Assembly: GCA_023459355.1 (NCBI GenBank)
Contig: JAEWUM010000002.1
Span: 1-29,666 of the forward strand
Direction of reading: 5' to 3'
DNA length: 29,666 nucleotides
Source: Bacteroidota bacterium
GTDB taxonomy: Bacteria > Bacteroidota > Bacteroidia > Bacteroidales > Paludibacteraceae
Shown here: piece by piece, positions 21,832 through 29,666 of the stretch
Layout: each line of letters begins with the position of its first letter
How positions within the stretch are numbered: the stretch's first letter is position 1
Notes under the pieces: generated by a model
The model's database searches: none
What the model was told of the DNA's origin: nothing
Seen by the model: only the letters and a program-made list of their open reading frames with translations
Made by a program: the position numbers and the translations under genes

Positions 21832-22569
21832 ATGGAATTAGTTGTTTCAGAAAAAAGCGATCCGGCCATTAACCTGGCGTTGGAAGAGTTTCTTTTTAAC
21901 AAAACAGACATGGAATATGCCTTGTTTTATGTGAATGCCCCTTCAGTTATTATCGGATGTAATCAGGTATGGGAAAATGAAGTCAACGCGGATTTCTGCC
22001 GCCAGCATGCCATTCCTGTTTACAGGCGCATATCGGGAGGGGGAGCCGTTTACCATGATTATGGCAATCTCAATTACTGCTTTATAAGCAATAAAAAAGG
22101 CGACAAGACCGATTTGAATGCTGAGTTCCTTAAACCCATCATTGTGTCTCTGACTACCTTTGGCTGTCAGCCGGTAGTGGGGCAGCGCAAAGACCTTTGG
22201 TTGCCCGATGGGTTTAAGTTTTCCGGCACCGCTTCACACGTGACAGCCAACCGGGTATTACATCATGGTACCCTGCTTTATGATACCGATATCGACAAAC
22301 TGACCGGTGCTTTAGCGGCTAAAAAAGTAAATTCAGCCGTAAAAGGCATTGCATCGGTTCCCAGTCCGGTGAAGAACATTCGTACTTTTTGCCTGGAAAA
22401 TAACCTGCCTGTACGAACGCCATCAGCCTTTTTTAATAAGATGATTGATGAGGTTAAATTCGTGACCGGTATTACCCAAATCATCACGCCTGATGAAGCA
22501 ATGATGAAAGCGGTGGAATTATTAGCCAATGAAAAATACCGGGACGAAAGTTGGAATAAAAAGAAATAA
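21832..22569 (+). CDS. Lipoate-protein ligase family protein (short form)
   Basis: The enzyme family transfers lipoate (or octanoate) to lysines of E2 and H proteins. The BPL/LplA/LipB fold is clear. The lipoyl-AMP loop RRISGGGAVYHD is at residues 65-76, the probable lysine K129 is in FKFSGTASH, and LHHGTLLYDTD is at about 143-153. At 245 aa it is shorter than E. coli LplA (about 338 aa), so the C-terminal accessory domain is largely absent. It may therefore act as a transferase (LipM/LipL-like) or need a partner. It begins 4 bp after the FecB-like gene. Confidence 0.85.
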   Translation: MELVVSEKSDPAINLALEEFLFNKTDMEYALFYVNAPSVIIGCNQVWENEVNADFCRQHAIPVYRRISGGGAVYHDYGNLNYCFISNKKGDKTDLNAEFLKPIIVSLTTFGCQPVVGQRKDLWLPDGFKFSGTASHVTANRVLHHGTLLYDTDIDKLTGALAAKKVNSAVKGIASVPSPVKNIRTFCLENNLPVRTPSAFFNKMIDEVKFVTGITQIITPDEAMMKAVELLANEKYRDESWNKKK

Positions 22570-22587
22570 GGGTTATGGTGATGTTTA

Positions 22588-23589
22588 TCAACGTGTTTTA
22601 AATGCAACCCGATTACTGGTATAACTACCCAATATGCCAATTCCTTTGCTGATGTTGTTGTAGATTTGAACAGGTTCGGTGAAGAACCCATCCATTATTC
22701 CATCAGACATTTCTTTTGATTTCAGATATAAATACATGTCTTTAGAAATACCTTGCAAGTTTACAATATATTCTTCCGAAACCACATTGTCACTACCGTA
22801 AAAAAAACGATCCTCATAGCCGGGTTTCACCATTCTTCTTGATGAAAGCGCCGTGAATTTCAATACAAATTCTTTCCCGTTAAAAAGCTCATCTGTTATT
22901 AGTTGTTGGTTTTTTGAGTCAACTATTATACCTCCGAAAATATCAAATAAACCGCCCCCTGTATTCGTGTTTTGAAATCCCTCCAGGATGAATGGCATAT
23001 AATCAACCTCTTCGTATGTAACGCCTCCTCCGGCATCAATAACAGCGTGTTTTTTTAGTGTCAGTCTGTAATAATCCGGTCGGTTTGACTCGTCCTTAAA
23101 CTTAATTCTGAAACCTAATTCACCAGCCTGATAATATCCTATCGTATCTTCACCTTCCAGTTGAAAATCAGTAAAGGAAATCTTAAAGGTGGTGTCAGCT
23201 GAAAGAATTACAGGTTGATCTGGAATAACGGAAATACTTTCGACATCGTCCAGCCCGTCTGCTGTAATATAAAAACGAATGGTATCGCCGGTATTTGGTT
23301 TTAAATTGCTTAAATAGAGACCGTCAGACTTGAATGTGAGTTTTTCTTTGAAGATATTGTTGATGTATAGCGATACATCCGCATTGTTGATATAATCGAA
23401 TCCGGTTTTGTTGCTTAAAAAGAATTTGCTTTTTGAAATTTGAGCATAGATCAATGAGTCTGGTGTAACGAAGCTATTAACCACGATCATGGGTTTTGTT
23501 TCTTCACCGTTAAATTCAATTACTTTCTCGCAGGAATTGAAAATCAATATTGAAAAAGTTACAATCAGAAGATTATGGAGTGTTTTCAT
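22588..23589 (-). CDS. DUF4249 family lipoprotein
   Basis: A lipoprotein signal leads to C20 (LIFNSCEKVIEF). The 333-aa protein is beta-rich and follows the DUF4249 pattern, with KPMIVVNSFVTPDSLIYAQISKSKFFLS near 32-60 and SRRMVKPGYEDRFFYGSDN later. DUF4249 proteins are found next to TonB-dependent receptors in Bacteroidota and are thought to be surface partners of the receptor. Here the receptor gene is 18 bp upstream on the same strand. It is convergent with the lipoate-ligase gene, with an 18-bp gap. The function is not known beyond this pairing. Confidence 0.85.
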   Translation of the reverse strand: MKTLHNLLIVTFSILIFNSCEKVIEFNGEETKPMIVVNSFVTPDSLIYAQISKSKFFLSNKTGFDYINNADVSLYINNIFKEKLTFKSDGLYLSNLKPNTGDTIRFYITADGLDDVESISVIPDQPVILSADTTFKISFTDFQLEGEDTIGYYQAGELGFRIKFKDESNRPDYYRLTLKKHAVIDAGGGVTYEEVDYMPFILEGFQNTNTGGGLFDIFGGIIVDSKNQQLITDELFNGKEFVLKFTALSSRRMVKPGYEDRFFYGSDNVVSEEYIVNLQGISKDMYLYLKSKEMSDGIMDGFFTEPVQIYNNISKGIGILGSYTSNRVAFKTR

Positions 23590-23607
23590 TTTAATGACGA
23601 TTTGAAA

Positions 23608-24963
23608 TTACCATTTATAACTATAGCTTATTGAAGGAATGATCGGGAAAACCGATACCTGAACCAATGATTTCTTTGTTACAAATGTACCGGTTGCCGG
23701 GTTATATTGTTGATCTTCTTTCGGGTTTACGAGGAATGGGTTGTTATTGTTGTAAGCGTTGTAAATGCTGATATTCCATGTTCGTGTACCATGTTTTTTC
23801 TTTTTATGGAAGTTCATGCCGATATCCATACGATGATAAGGGTTAAAACGGAAATTATTTCTACCGCTGATGTAGTTAAGTGCATCGGAAGTATTGTTGT
23901 TCGTATCAGGGGTAGTAGCTGCTACATAATGCTGCATAGCCAGTGTCCCGGTGTTTCCGGTGCTGAAAATCCAGGTTCCTGATAAATCAAACCGGTCGCT
24001 GAATTTATGAGATACCACTAAGCTAACATCATGCCGGCGATCGTATTTGGCAGGGAATACTTTGCCGTAGTTGAGTTCTTGTCCCGGACGGTTGAATAAT
24101 CTTTCCGATTTCGACCAGGTATACCCAATCCATCCTGTTGTCTTTCCGATTGATTTCTGAGCTAAGAACTCGATTCCATACGCCCATCCGTCGCCCATAA
24201 CCACTTTGTCTTCCCATCCGGTACTCGAACCCAGAAAGGTTGCTCCGTCTTTATATTCAATCAGGTTGTGCATGGATTTATAGTAGCCCTCTACAGATAA
24301 GTCAACAATATCTTTCAGATTGTAGAAAGCGCCGACTGAATACTGGTGAGAACGCATGGGTTTGATACGTTTGGTCACCGGCACCCACAAGTCGGTAGGC
24401 AGACTAACATAAGAATTGGATAACAAGTGTACATTCTGACTCATGGCAGCATAACCTGCTTTGAATGACAGATTATCATTGGCTAATAATCGTAAACCTA
24501 AACGGGGTTGCAGGGTATGATAGGTTTCCTTTTGCACGTTGAAAAATGAATAATGCAGACCCAGATTGGCTTTCAGCGCATAACCGATCGAGATATTGTC
24601 TTCGGCATAAAACATGGTCTCATGTGAATAAACATTTTTATCGCCGATCATGGTGTCGACTGCAAGAGTTTGTCCGCTTTCATTTACATCAATCCTTGCC
24701 ACTGAAACTCCCGGTCTGAAGGTGTGATTGGTATAATTGACACCAAACTTTACATCATGGTTTGGATGTGGTGCATAATCAAAATCAGTTTTGAGCGTAT
24801 AATCTTCAATGCCGGATTGATAGCCCATGAATACTTCTGATGATTCTTTTTTAATTGAATCGGTGTAGGTTGTCGTGCTTTTCATCTTCGTGCCAACGCC
24901 CATATCAAAACGATAACGGGTATATGCAGCTGTGGCATTCATGAACAACTTATTGTTAATCAT
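23608..24963 (-). pseudogene. TonB-dependent receptor, C-terminal barrel fragment
   Basis: This 451-aa frame starts at an internal ATG (MINNKLFMNATAAYTRYRFD) and continues in the same reading frame as the upstream fragment, with one TGA (25003-25005) and 13 codons between. It holds the rest of the 22-strand barrel, including ending strands LVQVSVFPIIPSISYSYKW, where the final aromatic residue is the outer-membrane assembly signal. It has no signal peptide of its own and so would not be exported as a separate protein. It is best read as the second half of an 821-aa receptor. Confidence 0.85.
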
Positions 24964-25002
24964 GTGATTCCAGCGGACTGAAGTAACAATGTTTCCCCAG
25001 TT

Positions 25003-26073
25003 TCATTTTAAATTCATTCGGTTTGAAAATTCATATCTGATTTGATCTTCGTAGTCGTAAACATTGGAGTATTTATTCCTGAAATCAGTATATATTATGT
25101 CATCGCCCATATACAAACTGAAATACAGCCTGTCGTTGTTAGAAAATTTGTGGTTAATTTTAGCATTCAAATCGTAAAAATAATATCCGGCAGACATGCT
25201 TCCATCGTCATTCTCATCAAAAGCTTCATCTGCAGCAAACATTAAAATGGGTTGCAGGAGTAAATCGGAATAAGTCCTGCGGGCTGAAATATTGAAAGTT
25301 GTTTTTTCTTTGATAATTGGTCCCTCAATGTTGATTTTGGAAGAAATGATGCCTACGCTCACATTGCCGTGGATTTCCTTGTCATTTCCGTCATTCATCC
25401 TGACATCAATCACGGAAGATAACCTGCCCCCGAATCGTGCCGGGAAACTTCCTTTATATAAGGTCACATTTTTAACAGCATCCGGATTAAAAACTGAAAA
25501 GAAACCGGCCATGTGGTTCACGTTGTAAACAGGAATACCGTCTAATAAAAATAAGTTTTCATCCGGACCGCCACCTCTAACGTACATGCCGGTAGAACCT
25601 TCGGAGCCGGATTGTACGCCGGGCAACAATTGCAGGGCTTTTACCAAATCGGCTTCTCCGAAGAGGGTAGGTACCGTTTTAATCTGGCTGATGGGAACTT
25701 CCACTGCGCTCATTTGGGCAGATTGCACGCCAGTAATGCGCTGGTGACCGATGACTGTAATTTCCTGCAAATCGACGGATGATTTGAAACGGATGTTGAT
25801 GACGGTGTCTTTTTGCAGGTCGAGTTTTCGTACTTGTGTAGCATAACCGACATAGGAATATTGCAGTTCGATCTGACCTTTGGGAAGTGTCAATGAATAA
25901 AAACCATACACATTAGCAACGGTTCCTTTTCTGGAGTTGATGTCGTATATAGAAGCGTTGATCAGTGTTTCCCCGCTTTTTTCATCGGTAATGTATCCGC
26001 TGATGGTATAATACTGTGCGCTGATTTGCAATATTGATAAGGTGCAAATCAGTAAGATAAGGACTTTTTTCAT
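25003..26073 (-). CDS. TonB-dependent receptor, N-terminal half (interrupted by in-frame TGA)
   Basis: The 356-aa fragment holds a signal peptide (1-19, ending ISAQ), a carboxypeptidase-regulatory-like beta-sandwich (about 23-100), a plug domain (about 105-225, with VRGGGPDENLFLLDGIPVYNVNH at 165-187), and the first barrel strands. It would normally transport an unknown ligand across the outer membrane with TonB energy. The frame stops at TGA (25003-25005) after RMNLK. The next codons in the same frame read NWGNIVTSVRWNH and run straight into the downstream fragment. Related receptors often have a Trp-containing strand here, so a TGG to TGA change is likely. As written it is inactive. Confidence 0.85.
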   Translation of the reverse strand: MKKVLILLICTLSILQISAQYYTISGYITDEKSGETLINASIYDINSRKGTVANVYGFYSLTLPKGQIELQYSYVGYATQVRKLDLQKDTVINIRFKSSVDLQEITVIGHQRITGVQSAQMSAVEVPISQIKTVPTLFGEADLVKALQLLPGVQSGSEGSTGMYVRGGGPDENLFLLDGIPVYNVNHMAGFFSVFNPDAVKNVTLYKGSFPARFGGRLSSVIDVRMNDGNDKEIHGNVSVGIISSKINIEGPIIKEKTTFNISARRTYSDLLLQPILMFAADEAFDENDDGSMSAGYYFYDLNAKINHKFSNNDRLYFSLYMGDDIIYTDFRNKYSNVYDYEDQIRYEFSNRMNLK

Positions 26074-26103
26074 TCAGAATTTGTGGGGTTAAAGTTGTTA
26101 TTT

Positions 26104-26358
26104 ATGCGAATCAGGAATTAAAAATTAGATCCCTCACTTCCGTTCGGGATGACAACGATTCAGTGAGGTCAAATACCGTCGCACTATCTTTCCATTTATA
26201 ATTGGATTCTTTACGGCGACGGTTCTGGAACCATAGCACCCGTCGCTACAAAAATAGAATAGTTTTTGCAGACTTCTGCCGACGGGCAATATTAATAGAG
26301 TGAAAATTGTCATCCCGAACGGAAGTGAGGGATCTAATTTTCTACTACTGATTCGCAT
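26104..26358. mobile_element. MITE-like element with 35-bp inverted repeats
   Basis: The 255-bp stretch begins with ATGCGAATCAG (26104-26114) and ends with its complement (26348-26358). Inside are exact 35-bp arms (26121-26155 and 26307-26341) that share GATCCCTCACTTCC and its complement. Flanking TATTT copies at 26099-26103 and 26359-26363 look like a 5-bp target duplication. There is no transposase, so it would be a non-autonomous element. It stands between the TonB receptor start and the DUF721 gene. Confidence 0.78.
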
Positions 26359-26371
26359 TATTTATATTTGA

Positions 26372-26662
26372 TTATCTGAAAACTATTTCATCTATAACAT
26401 GACTTCCTACATGCTTGTTTAACGACTCAACAATATTTTCGCGCGAGATAAATAAATCATGCCTCAACACCGAGGATGTGATGGTAACGTATAGTTTTCT
26501 GTTTTTTACAGATAAATTACTTGTATAGTTCATGATGTTTTTTCCCAATACTTCGGGCCATGCATCTACAATTTTCTTTTCAAACAAAGGTTTGTCCAGC
26601 TTCTTTTGTTTGAGAAATTGCTCAATAACATCGCGTATGGTCTCTGTGTTTCTTCGTCTCAT
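26372..26662 (-). CDS. DUF721 (DciA-like) protein
   Basis: The 96-aa protein fits DUF721, related to DciA, the helicase-loading factor of bacteria that lack DnaC or DnaI. The family signature is a compact alpha/beta fold with IVDAWPEVLGKNIMNYTSNLSVKNRKLYVTITSSVLRHDLFISRENIVESLN. It lies 10 bp after the LysM glucosaminidase and is probably co-transcribed. In the Bacteroidota this short form lacks the extra C-terminal tail seen in actinobacteria. A role in loading DnaB is inferred from the family only. Confidence 0.85.
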   Translation of the reverse strand: MRRRNTETIRDVIEQFLKQKKLDKPLFEKKIVDAWPEVLGKNIMNYTSNLSVKNRKLYVTITSSVLRHDLFISRENIVESLNKHVGSHVIDEIVFR

Positions 26663-26672
26663 GATACACGTA

Positions 26673-27581
26673 TCATCGTAATTTCAATATCTGTCCGATA
26701 TACGCACCCTGTTCGAACGATAAATCATTGAGTTTATAAATACTGATTAGCTGGATTCCATATAGTTGCGAAATGCCATAGAGCGTTTCTCCCGGTTGCA
26801 CCACGTGGATGCGATTGGAGCAAGCTGCCCGTTTTTTCTTTTTCGACAAATACACGATGCTACCCGCGCGTGGTTCTGCATCCGTTCCAACTTCATTGTA
26901 TTTTCTCAATCTGCGCTCAGATATTTTCAGTTCTTTTGCTAAAGATGCATAAGTGTCGTTGGCTGTTGCAACTACAATCCTGATATAATTTGATTTGTAG
27001 ATGGTACGTTCGGGCTGATGTGCAGAAACAGCTTCGGTGGTTTTATTGTCGTCGTTTGATGCAAACAATCCCTTGTGGGCTTTGTCATACTCGTGTAAAC
27101 TGTATCTGTCGATGAGGCTGATAAGTTTCTGCGCGTAAGCCGGGTCGGTTGCGTAACCGGCAGCTTTCAGCCCGTGTGCCCAGGCTACATAGTCGGTCGG
27201 ATTCAGTTGAAACAGATTTCTGTATCTGGAACGATTGACCAAAAACAGGGAGTGGTCTTCATAAGATTCTGAAGCGTGACGGTATTTGCGGAAACATTCG
27301 TTTCTTTCGTCATCGTCGTGGTAAATCCGGTCACCCGTCCAGTCGTGGCACTTAATCCCAAAGTGATTGTTGGCTTCAACGGCTAATCGACCTCTTCCTG
27401 CTCCCGATTCGAGGAGTCCCTGTGCCAATATTATACTGGCCGGTATGCCATGCAATTTTTGCTGTCTGATGGCAATCGTGTGGTATTTTTCTATGTAAGC
27501 TAAATAATTCGCATCTAATGACTGACCAAAAGATGCGACACATATAGACAGAATAAAAAAAATGCTAAAAAGATGCTTCAC
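26673..27581 (-). CDS. Glucosaminidase with LysM (N-acetylmuramidase/FlgJ-like)
   Basis: Residues 1-20 are a signal peptide (LSICVASFGQ). The glucosaminidase domain (about 22-165) has E58 in LAQGLLESGAGRG as the likely catalytic acid. The second conserved region is NNHFGIKCHDWTGDRIYHDDDE. A degenerate LysM-like stretch (about 195-250) and one clear LysM (HVVQPGETLYGISQLYGI to the end) should bind peptidoglycan. It would cut the glycan chain in the periplasm during growth or division. It leads the minus-strand pair with DUF721, and its promoter element lies about 26 bp upstream. Confidence 0.9.
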   Translation of the reverse strand: MKHLFSIFFILSICVASFGQSLDANYLAYIEKYHTIAIRQQKLHGIPASIILAQGLLESGAGRGRLAVEANNHFGIKCHDWTGDRIYHDDDERNECFRKYRHASESYEDHSLFLVNRSRYRNLFQLNPTDYVAWAHGLKAAGYATDPAYAQKLISLIDRYSLHEYDKAHKGLFASNDDNKTTEAVSAHQPERTIYKSNYIRIVVATANDTYASLAKELKISERRLRKYNEVGTDAEPRAGSIVYLSKKKKRAACSNRIHVVQPGETLYGISQLYGIQLISIYKLNDLSFEQGAYIGQILKLR

Positions 27582-27606
27582 GGATGAATTGGTTTAATTA
27601 CTCCCG

Positions 27607-27614
27607 CAAAGTTA
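27607..27614 (-). promoter_or_regulatory. Bacteroidota -7 promoter element for the glucosaminidase-DUF721 unit
   Basis: On minus this reads TAACTTTG, an exact TAnnTTTG match followed by C, 25 bases upstream of the glucosaminidase ATG. No good -33 element stands at the usual distance. Confidence 0.5.
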
Positions 27615-27665
27615 ATCTTTTTAGCAGAATTTGAAGTATGCAAAATGTGAAAATATGGTGAGAAT

Positions 27666-28826
27666 CTACTCAAACATATTCCTGAATCTTGAGAAGAAAT
27701 CTCTCGAAGCAGATGCATTTGGTTTCACATTTTCCGATTTAGCCAGTTTTTCCATCACGGTCTTTTCTTCCTTGTTCAGATTTTCCGGGATGTACACGCC
27801 GATGTTGACAAGTAAATCGCCTGTTCCGTAACGGTTCACGCTTGGCAAACCTTTTCCTCTTAAACGCAGCACCTTGCCCGGCTGTGTACCCGGTGTGATG
27901 TTAACCTTTACTTTTCCATCGACAGTAGGCACTTCAACAGAACCGCCCAGTATGGCTGTCGGAACAGTTATCAGCAGGTTGTAAATCAAATCATTCTCAT
28001 CACGGATGAGATCGGGGTGTTTCTCTTCTTCTACCAGAATCAGCAAGTCGCCATTCACGCCACCGCGACGGGCAGCATTACCTTTGCCACTCATCGAGAG
28101 TTGCATGCCTTCCATCACGCCTGCAGGGATGTTGATGTTGATTACTTCGTCTTCCCTGACGATACCTTCACCGTTACAATGCGAACATTTGTCCTTGATG
28201 ATCTTGCCTTCTCCCTGACAGGTCGGACATTCCGACTGGGTTTGCATCTGCCCTAAAATCGTGTTTTGCACCCGGGTAACCCTTCCGCTACCGTGACAAG
28301 TCGAACAAGTGACGGAATCTGAACCATGTGCCGCACCGGTAGCATTACAATGTTGACAGGGAACAAACTTCTTGACTTTGATTTTCTTTTCAACGCCATT
28401 AGCAATTTCAGCGAGTGTTAATTTGACTTTCACCCTTAAATCGGAACCCCTTCTGACACGGGTGCCACCGCGGCTGCCGCCACCAAATCCACTAAAACCA
28501 CCACCGCCAAATCCGAAATGTCCACCGAAGATATCACCAAAATGAGAAAATATATCATCCATACTCATACCACCACCTCCAAAACCACCTCCGGCAGCGC
28601 CGTTTACGCCGGCATGACCGAATTGGTCGTAACGCTGGCGCTTCTGCTGGTCACTCAATACCTCGTAGGCTTCTGCTGCTTCTTTGAATTTTTCCTCGGC
28701 AGCTTTATCACCCGGATTTTTATCAGGGTGATATTCGATGGCTTTCTTGCGGTACGCTTTCTTAATCTCATCGGCGGAAGCATTTTTGCTAACACCCAGT
28801 ATTTCGTAATAATCTCTTTTAGACAC
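27666..28826 (-). CDS. dnaJ: Chaperone protein DnaJ
   Basis: DnaJ delivers unfolded proteins to DnaK and stimulates its ATPase. The 386-aa protein is a full type I DnaJ. It has a J-domain (1-70, HPD at 33-35), a Gly/Phe-rich linker (about 75-125), four CxxCxGxG-type zinc motifs (CQHCNATGA, CSTCHGSGR, CPTCQGEGK, CSHCNGEGI) at about 155-225, and the C-terminal substrate domains. It lies 42 bp after grpE on the same strand, so the pair is one operon. No dnaK is present in this window. Confidence 0.96.
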   Translation of the reverse strand: MSKRDYYEILGVSKNASADEIKKAYRKKAIEYHPDKNPGDKAAEEKFKEAAEAYEVLSDQQKRQRYDQFGHAGVNGAAGGGFGGGGMSMDDIFSHFGDIFGGHFGFGGGGFSGFGGGSRGGTRVRRGSDLRVKVKLTLAEIANGVEKKIKVKKFVPCQHCNATGAAHGSDSVTCSTCHGSGRVTRVQNTILGQMQTQSECPTCQGEGKIIKDKCSHCNGEGIVREDEVININIPAGVMEGMQLSMSGKGNAARRGGVNGDLLILVEEEKHPDLIRDENDLIYNLLITVPTAILGGSVEVPTVDGKVKVNITPGTQPGKVLRLRGKGLPSVNRYGTGDLLVNIGVYIPENLNKEEKTVMEKLAKSENVKPNASASRDFFSRFRNMFE

Positions 28827-28868
28827 TTTCGTTTGAATTATGAATTTCTTATTTCAACCTGTATTGTT

Positions 28869-29429
28869 TTATTCTCCGACAACCACTTTGGCAAAACGAA
28901 TCACTTTTTCGTTCAGGGTATACCCTTTGGATACACAGTCGATAATTTTTCCTTTCATCTCTTCTGATGGCGCCGGGAAAGTAGTTACGGCTTCGTGCAG
29001 GTCGGTGTTAAATACCTCATTCTGAGTTGGAATAACGTTTACTCCGTTTTCAGTTAAAAATGAAATAAATTTGGCGTAAATTAAATCAACACCCTCTTTC
29101 ACTGCTTTAACATCCTCAGCAGAATCCATTGCCAGTAAAGCACGCTCAAAATCATCAATCAGCGGAAGAATTTTCTTCAGTACATCTTCTCCGGCAAATT
29201 TGATTAAATCAGCTCTTTCTTTAATACTTCTCTTGCGGAAATTATCAAATTCAGCCATCAGGCGCAGGTTTTTGTCTTTTAATTCTGATACTTCCTGATT
29301 CAGGTTCTCGATATCCGCCGAAATCTGATCAGTTGTTTCATCCGCCGTCATTTCTTTTTCTTCCTTAATCTGATTTTCTACCTGCTTTTCATTTTGCTCC
29401 GGTGTTTCTTCAACTTTTTGCTTTTTCAT
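28869..29429 (-). CDS. grpE: Nucleotide exchange factor GrpE
   Basis: GrpE releases ADP from DnaK and also acts as a thermosensor. The 186-aa protein starts with an acidic, charge-rich tail (MKKQKVEETPEQNEKQ), then a coiled coil (about 30-70, with IENLNQEVSELKDKNLRLMAEFDNFRKRS). The C-terminal beta-wing includes NPxxHEA-like DLHEAVTTFPA and the final YTLNEKVIRFAKVVVGE. It is followed by dnaJ. No CIRCE-type inverted repeat was seen upstream. Confidence 0.95.
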   Translation of the reverse strand: MKKQKVEETPEQNEKQVENQIKEEKEMTADETTDQISADIENLNQEVSELKDKNLRLMAEFDNFRKRSIKERADLIKFAGEDVLKKILPLIDDFERALLAMDSAEDVKAVKEGVDLIYAKFISFLTENGVNVIPTQNEVFNTDLHEAVTTFPAPSEEMKGKIIDCVSKGYTLNEKVIRFAKVVVGE

Positions 29430-29567
29430 TGCGATGTATATGTTTTTACTATTTTATTATTTACGATGTACGATTTATGAAATTTAACCACAAAAGGCAC
29501 AAAAGGAAAGGATCACAATAGGTTTACCTTAAAACTTTTTAAACCCTTAAATATTTAAACTCATAAA

Positions 29568-29623
29568 CTAACCACTAACCACTAACCACTAACAACTAAC
29601 AACTAACAACAAACAACAAAAAA
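29568..29623. repeat. Heptamer array CTAACCA/CTAACAA upstream of grpE
   Basis: Three CTAACCA units, three CTAACAA units, then CAAACAA and CAAAAAA follow one another in 7-bp steps. The array lies about 140 bp upstream of the grpE start and runs into the A-rich end. The bases 29430-29567 show no gene or clear promoter. Confidence 0.75.
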
Positions 29624-29666
29624 AAAACAAAAAAAAAATAAAAAAAAAAAAAAAAAAAAAAAAAAA
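29624..29666. other. Poly-A terminal tract (probable contig end)
   Basis: The last ~43 bases are almost all A. This is not normal chromosomal sequence for the rest of the window and is most likely an assembly end or sequencing artefact grown from the A-rich heptamer array. Confidence 0.6.

Noticed and set aside
25003..25005. Stop-codon recoding (TGA read as tryptophan or selenocysteine) in the TonB receptor
   Set aside because: TGA ends other genes here (for example manA), and no selenocysteine-type hairpin follows it. A nonsense change or base error is simpler.
24961..25005. Frameshift between the two TonB receptor halves
   Set aside because: The two halves are in the same frame, so only a stop codon separates them.
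26134..26358. 74-aa minus-strand open frame inside the MITE
   Set aside because: It is formed by the inverted repeat arms (RKLDPSLPFGMT) and has no recognisable domain.

Overview
The window is chromosomal DNA from a member of the Bacteroidota, most likely a Bacteroidales relative. The evidence is two proteins with type IX secretion (T9SS) C-terminal sorting domains, a TonB-dependent receptor paired with a DUF4249 lipoprotein, a DUF4469-type HU-like protein, a BT0820-like HAD protein, and several promoters of the Bacteroidota form TAnnTTTG. TGA is used as a normal stop (for example at the end of manA).

Layout. Positions 1-127 look like the end of an IS21-like element that has cut off the 3' half of a TauE/SafE (TSUP) permease gene. 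Then come, on the minus strand, a Sua5-type tRNA-modification gene and a two-gene unit for secreted proteins: an 1836-aa beta-helix protein with a dockerin-like module, and a 743-aa protein built of cohesin-like and Ig-like modules. A divergent promoter region leads into a plus-strand sugar operon (nucleotidyltransferase, galE, manA). A minus-strand group follows (recR, small membrane protein, HAD phosphatase-like protein, GNAT acetyltransferase), split by a block of REP and heptamer repeats. Next, on plus, come a sodium:solute symporter overlapping engB, an HU-like DUF4469 gene, and a 10-unit short-repeat array. A single-domain Y1 (RAYT-like) transposase sits beside a cluster of hairpins. An MFS transporter, a FecB/BtuF-type lipoprotein and a short lipoate-ligase homologue complete the plus-strand part. 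The last third is on minus: a DUF4249 lipoprotein with a TonB receptor interrupted by one in-frame TGA, a 255-bp MITE-like element, DUF721 (DciA-like), a LysM glucosaminidase, dnaJ and grpE. The window ends in a heptamer array that decays into poly-A.

How the parts fit. Most genes are housekeeping: tRNA t6A formation, recombination repair, ribosome assembly GTPase, chaperones, and activated-sugar supply. The accessory interest lies in two places. One is the secreted cohesin/dockerin-like gene pair, which could form a surface complex. The other is the unusually rich set of small repeats: one IS end, one MITE with a probable target-site duplication, two REP-type hairpin families, three heptamer arrays, and a 23-bp plus 22-bp tandem array. 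At least two genes (TauE and the TonB receptor) appear to be broken.
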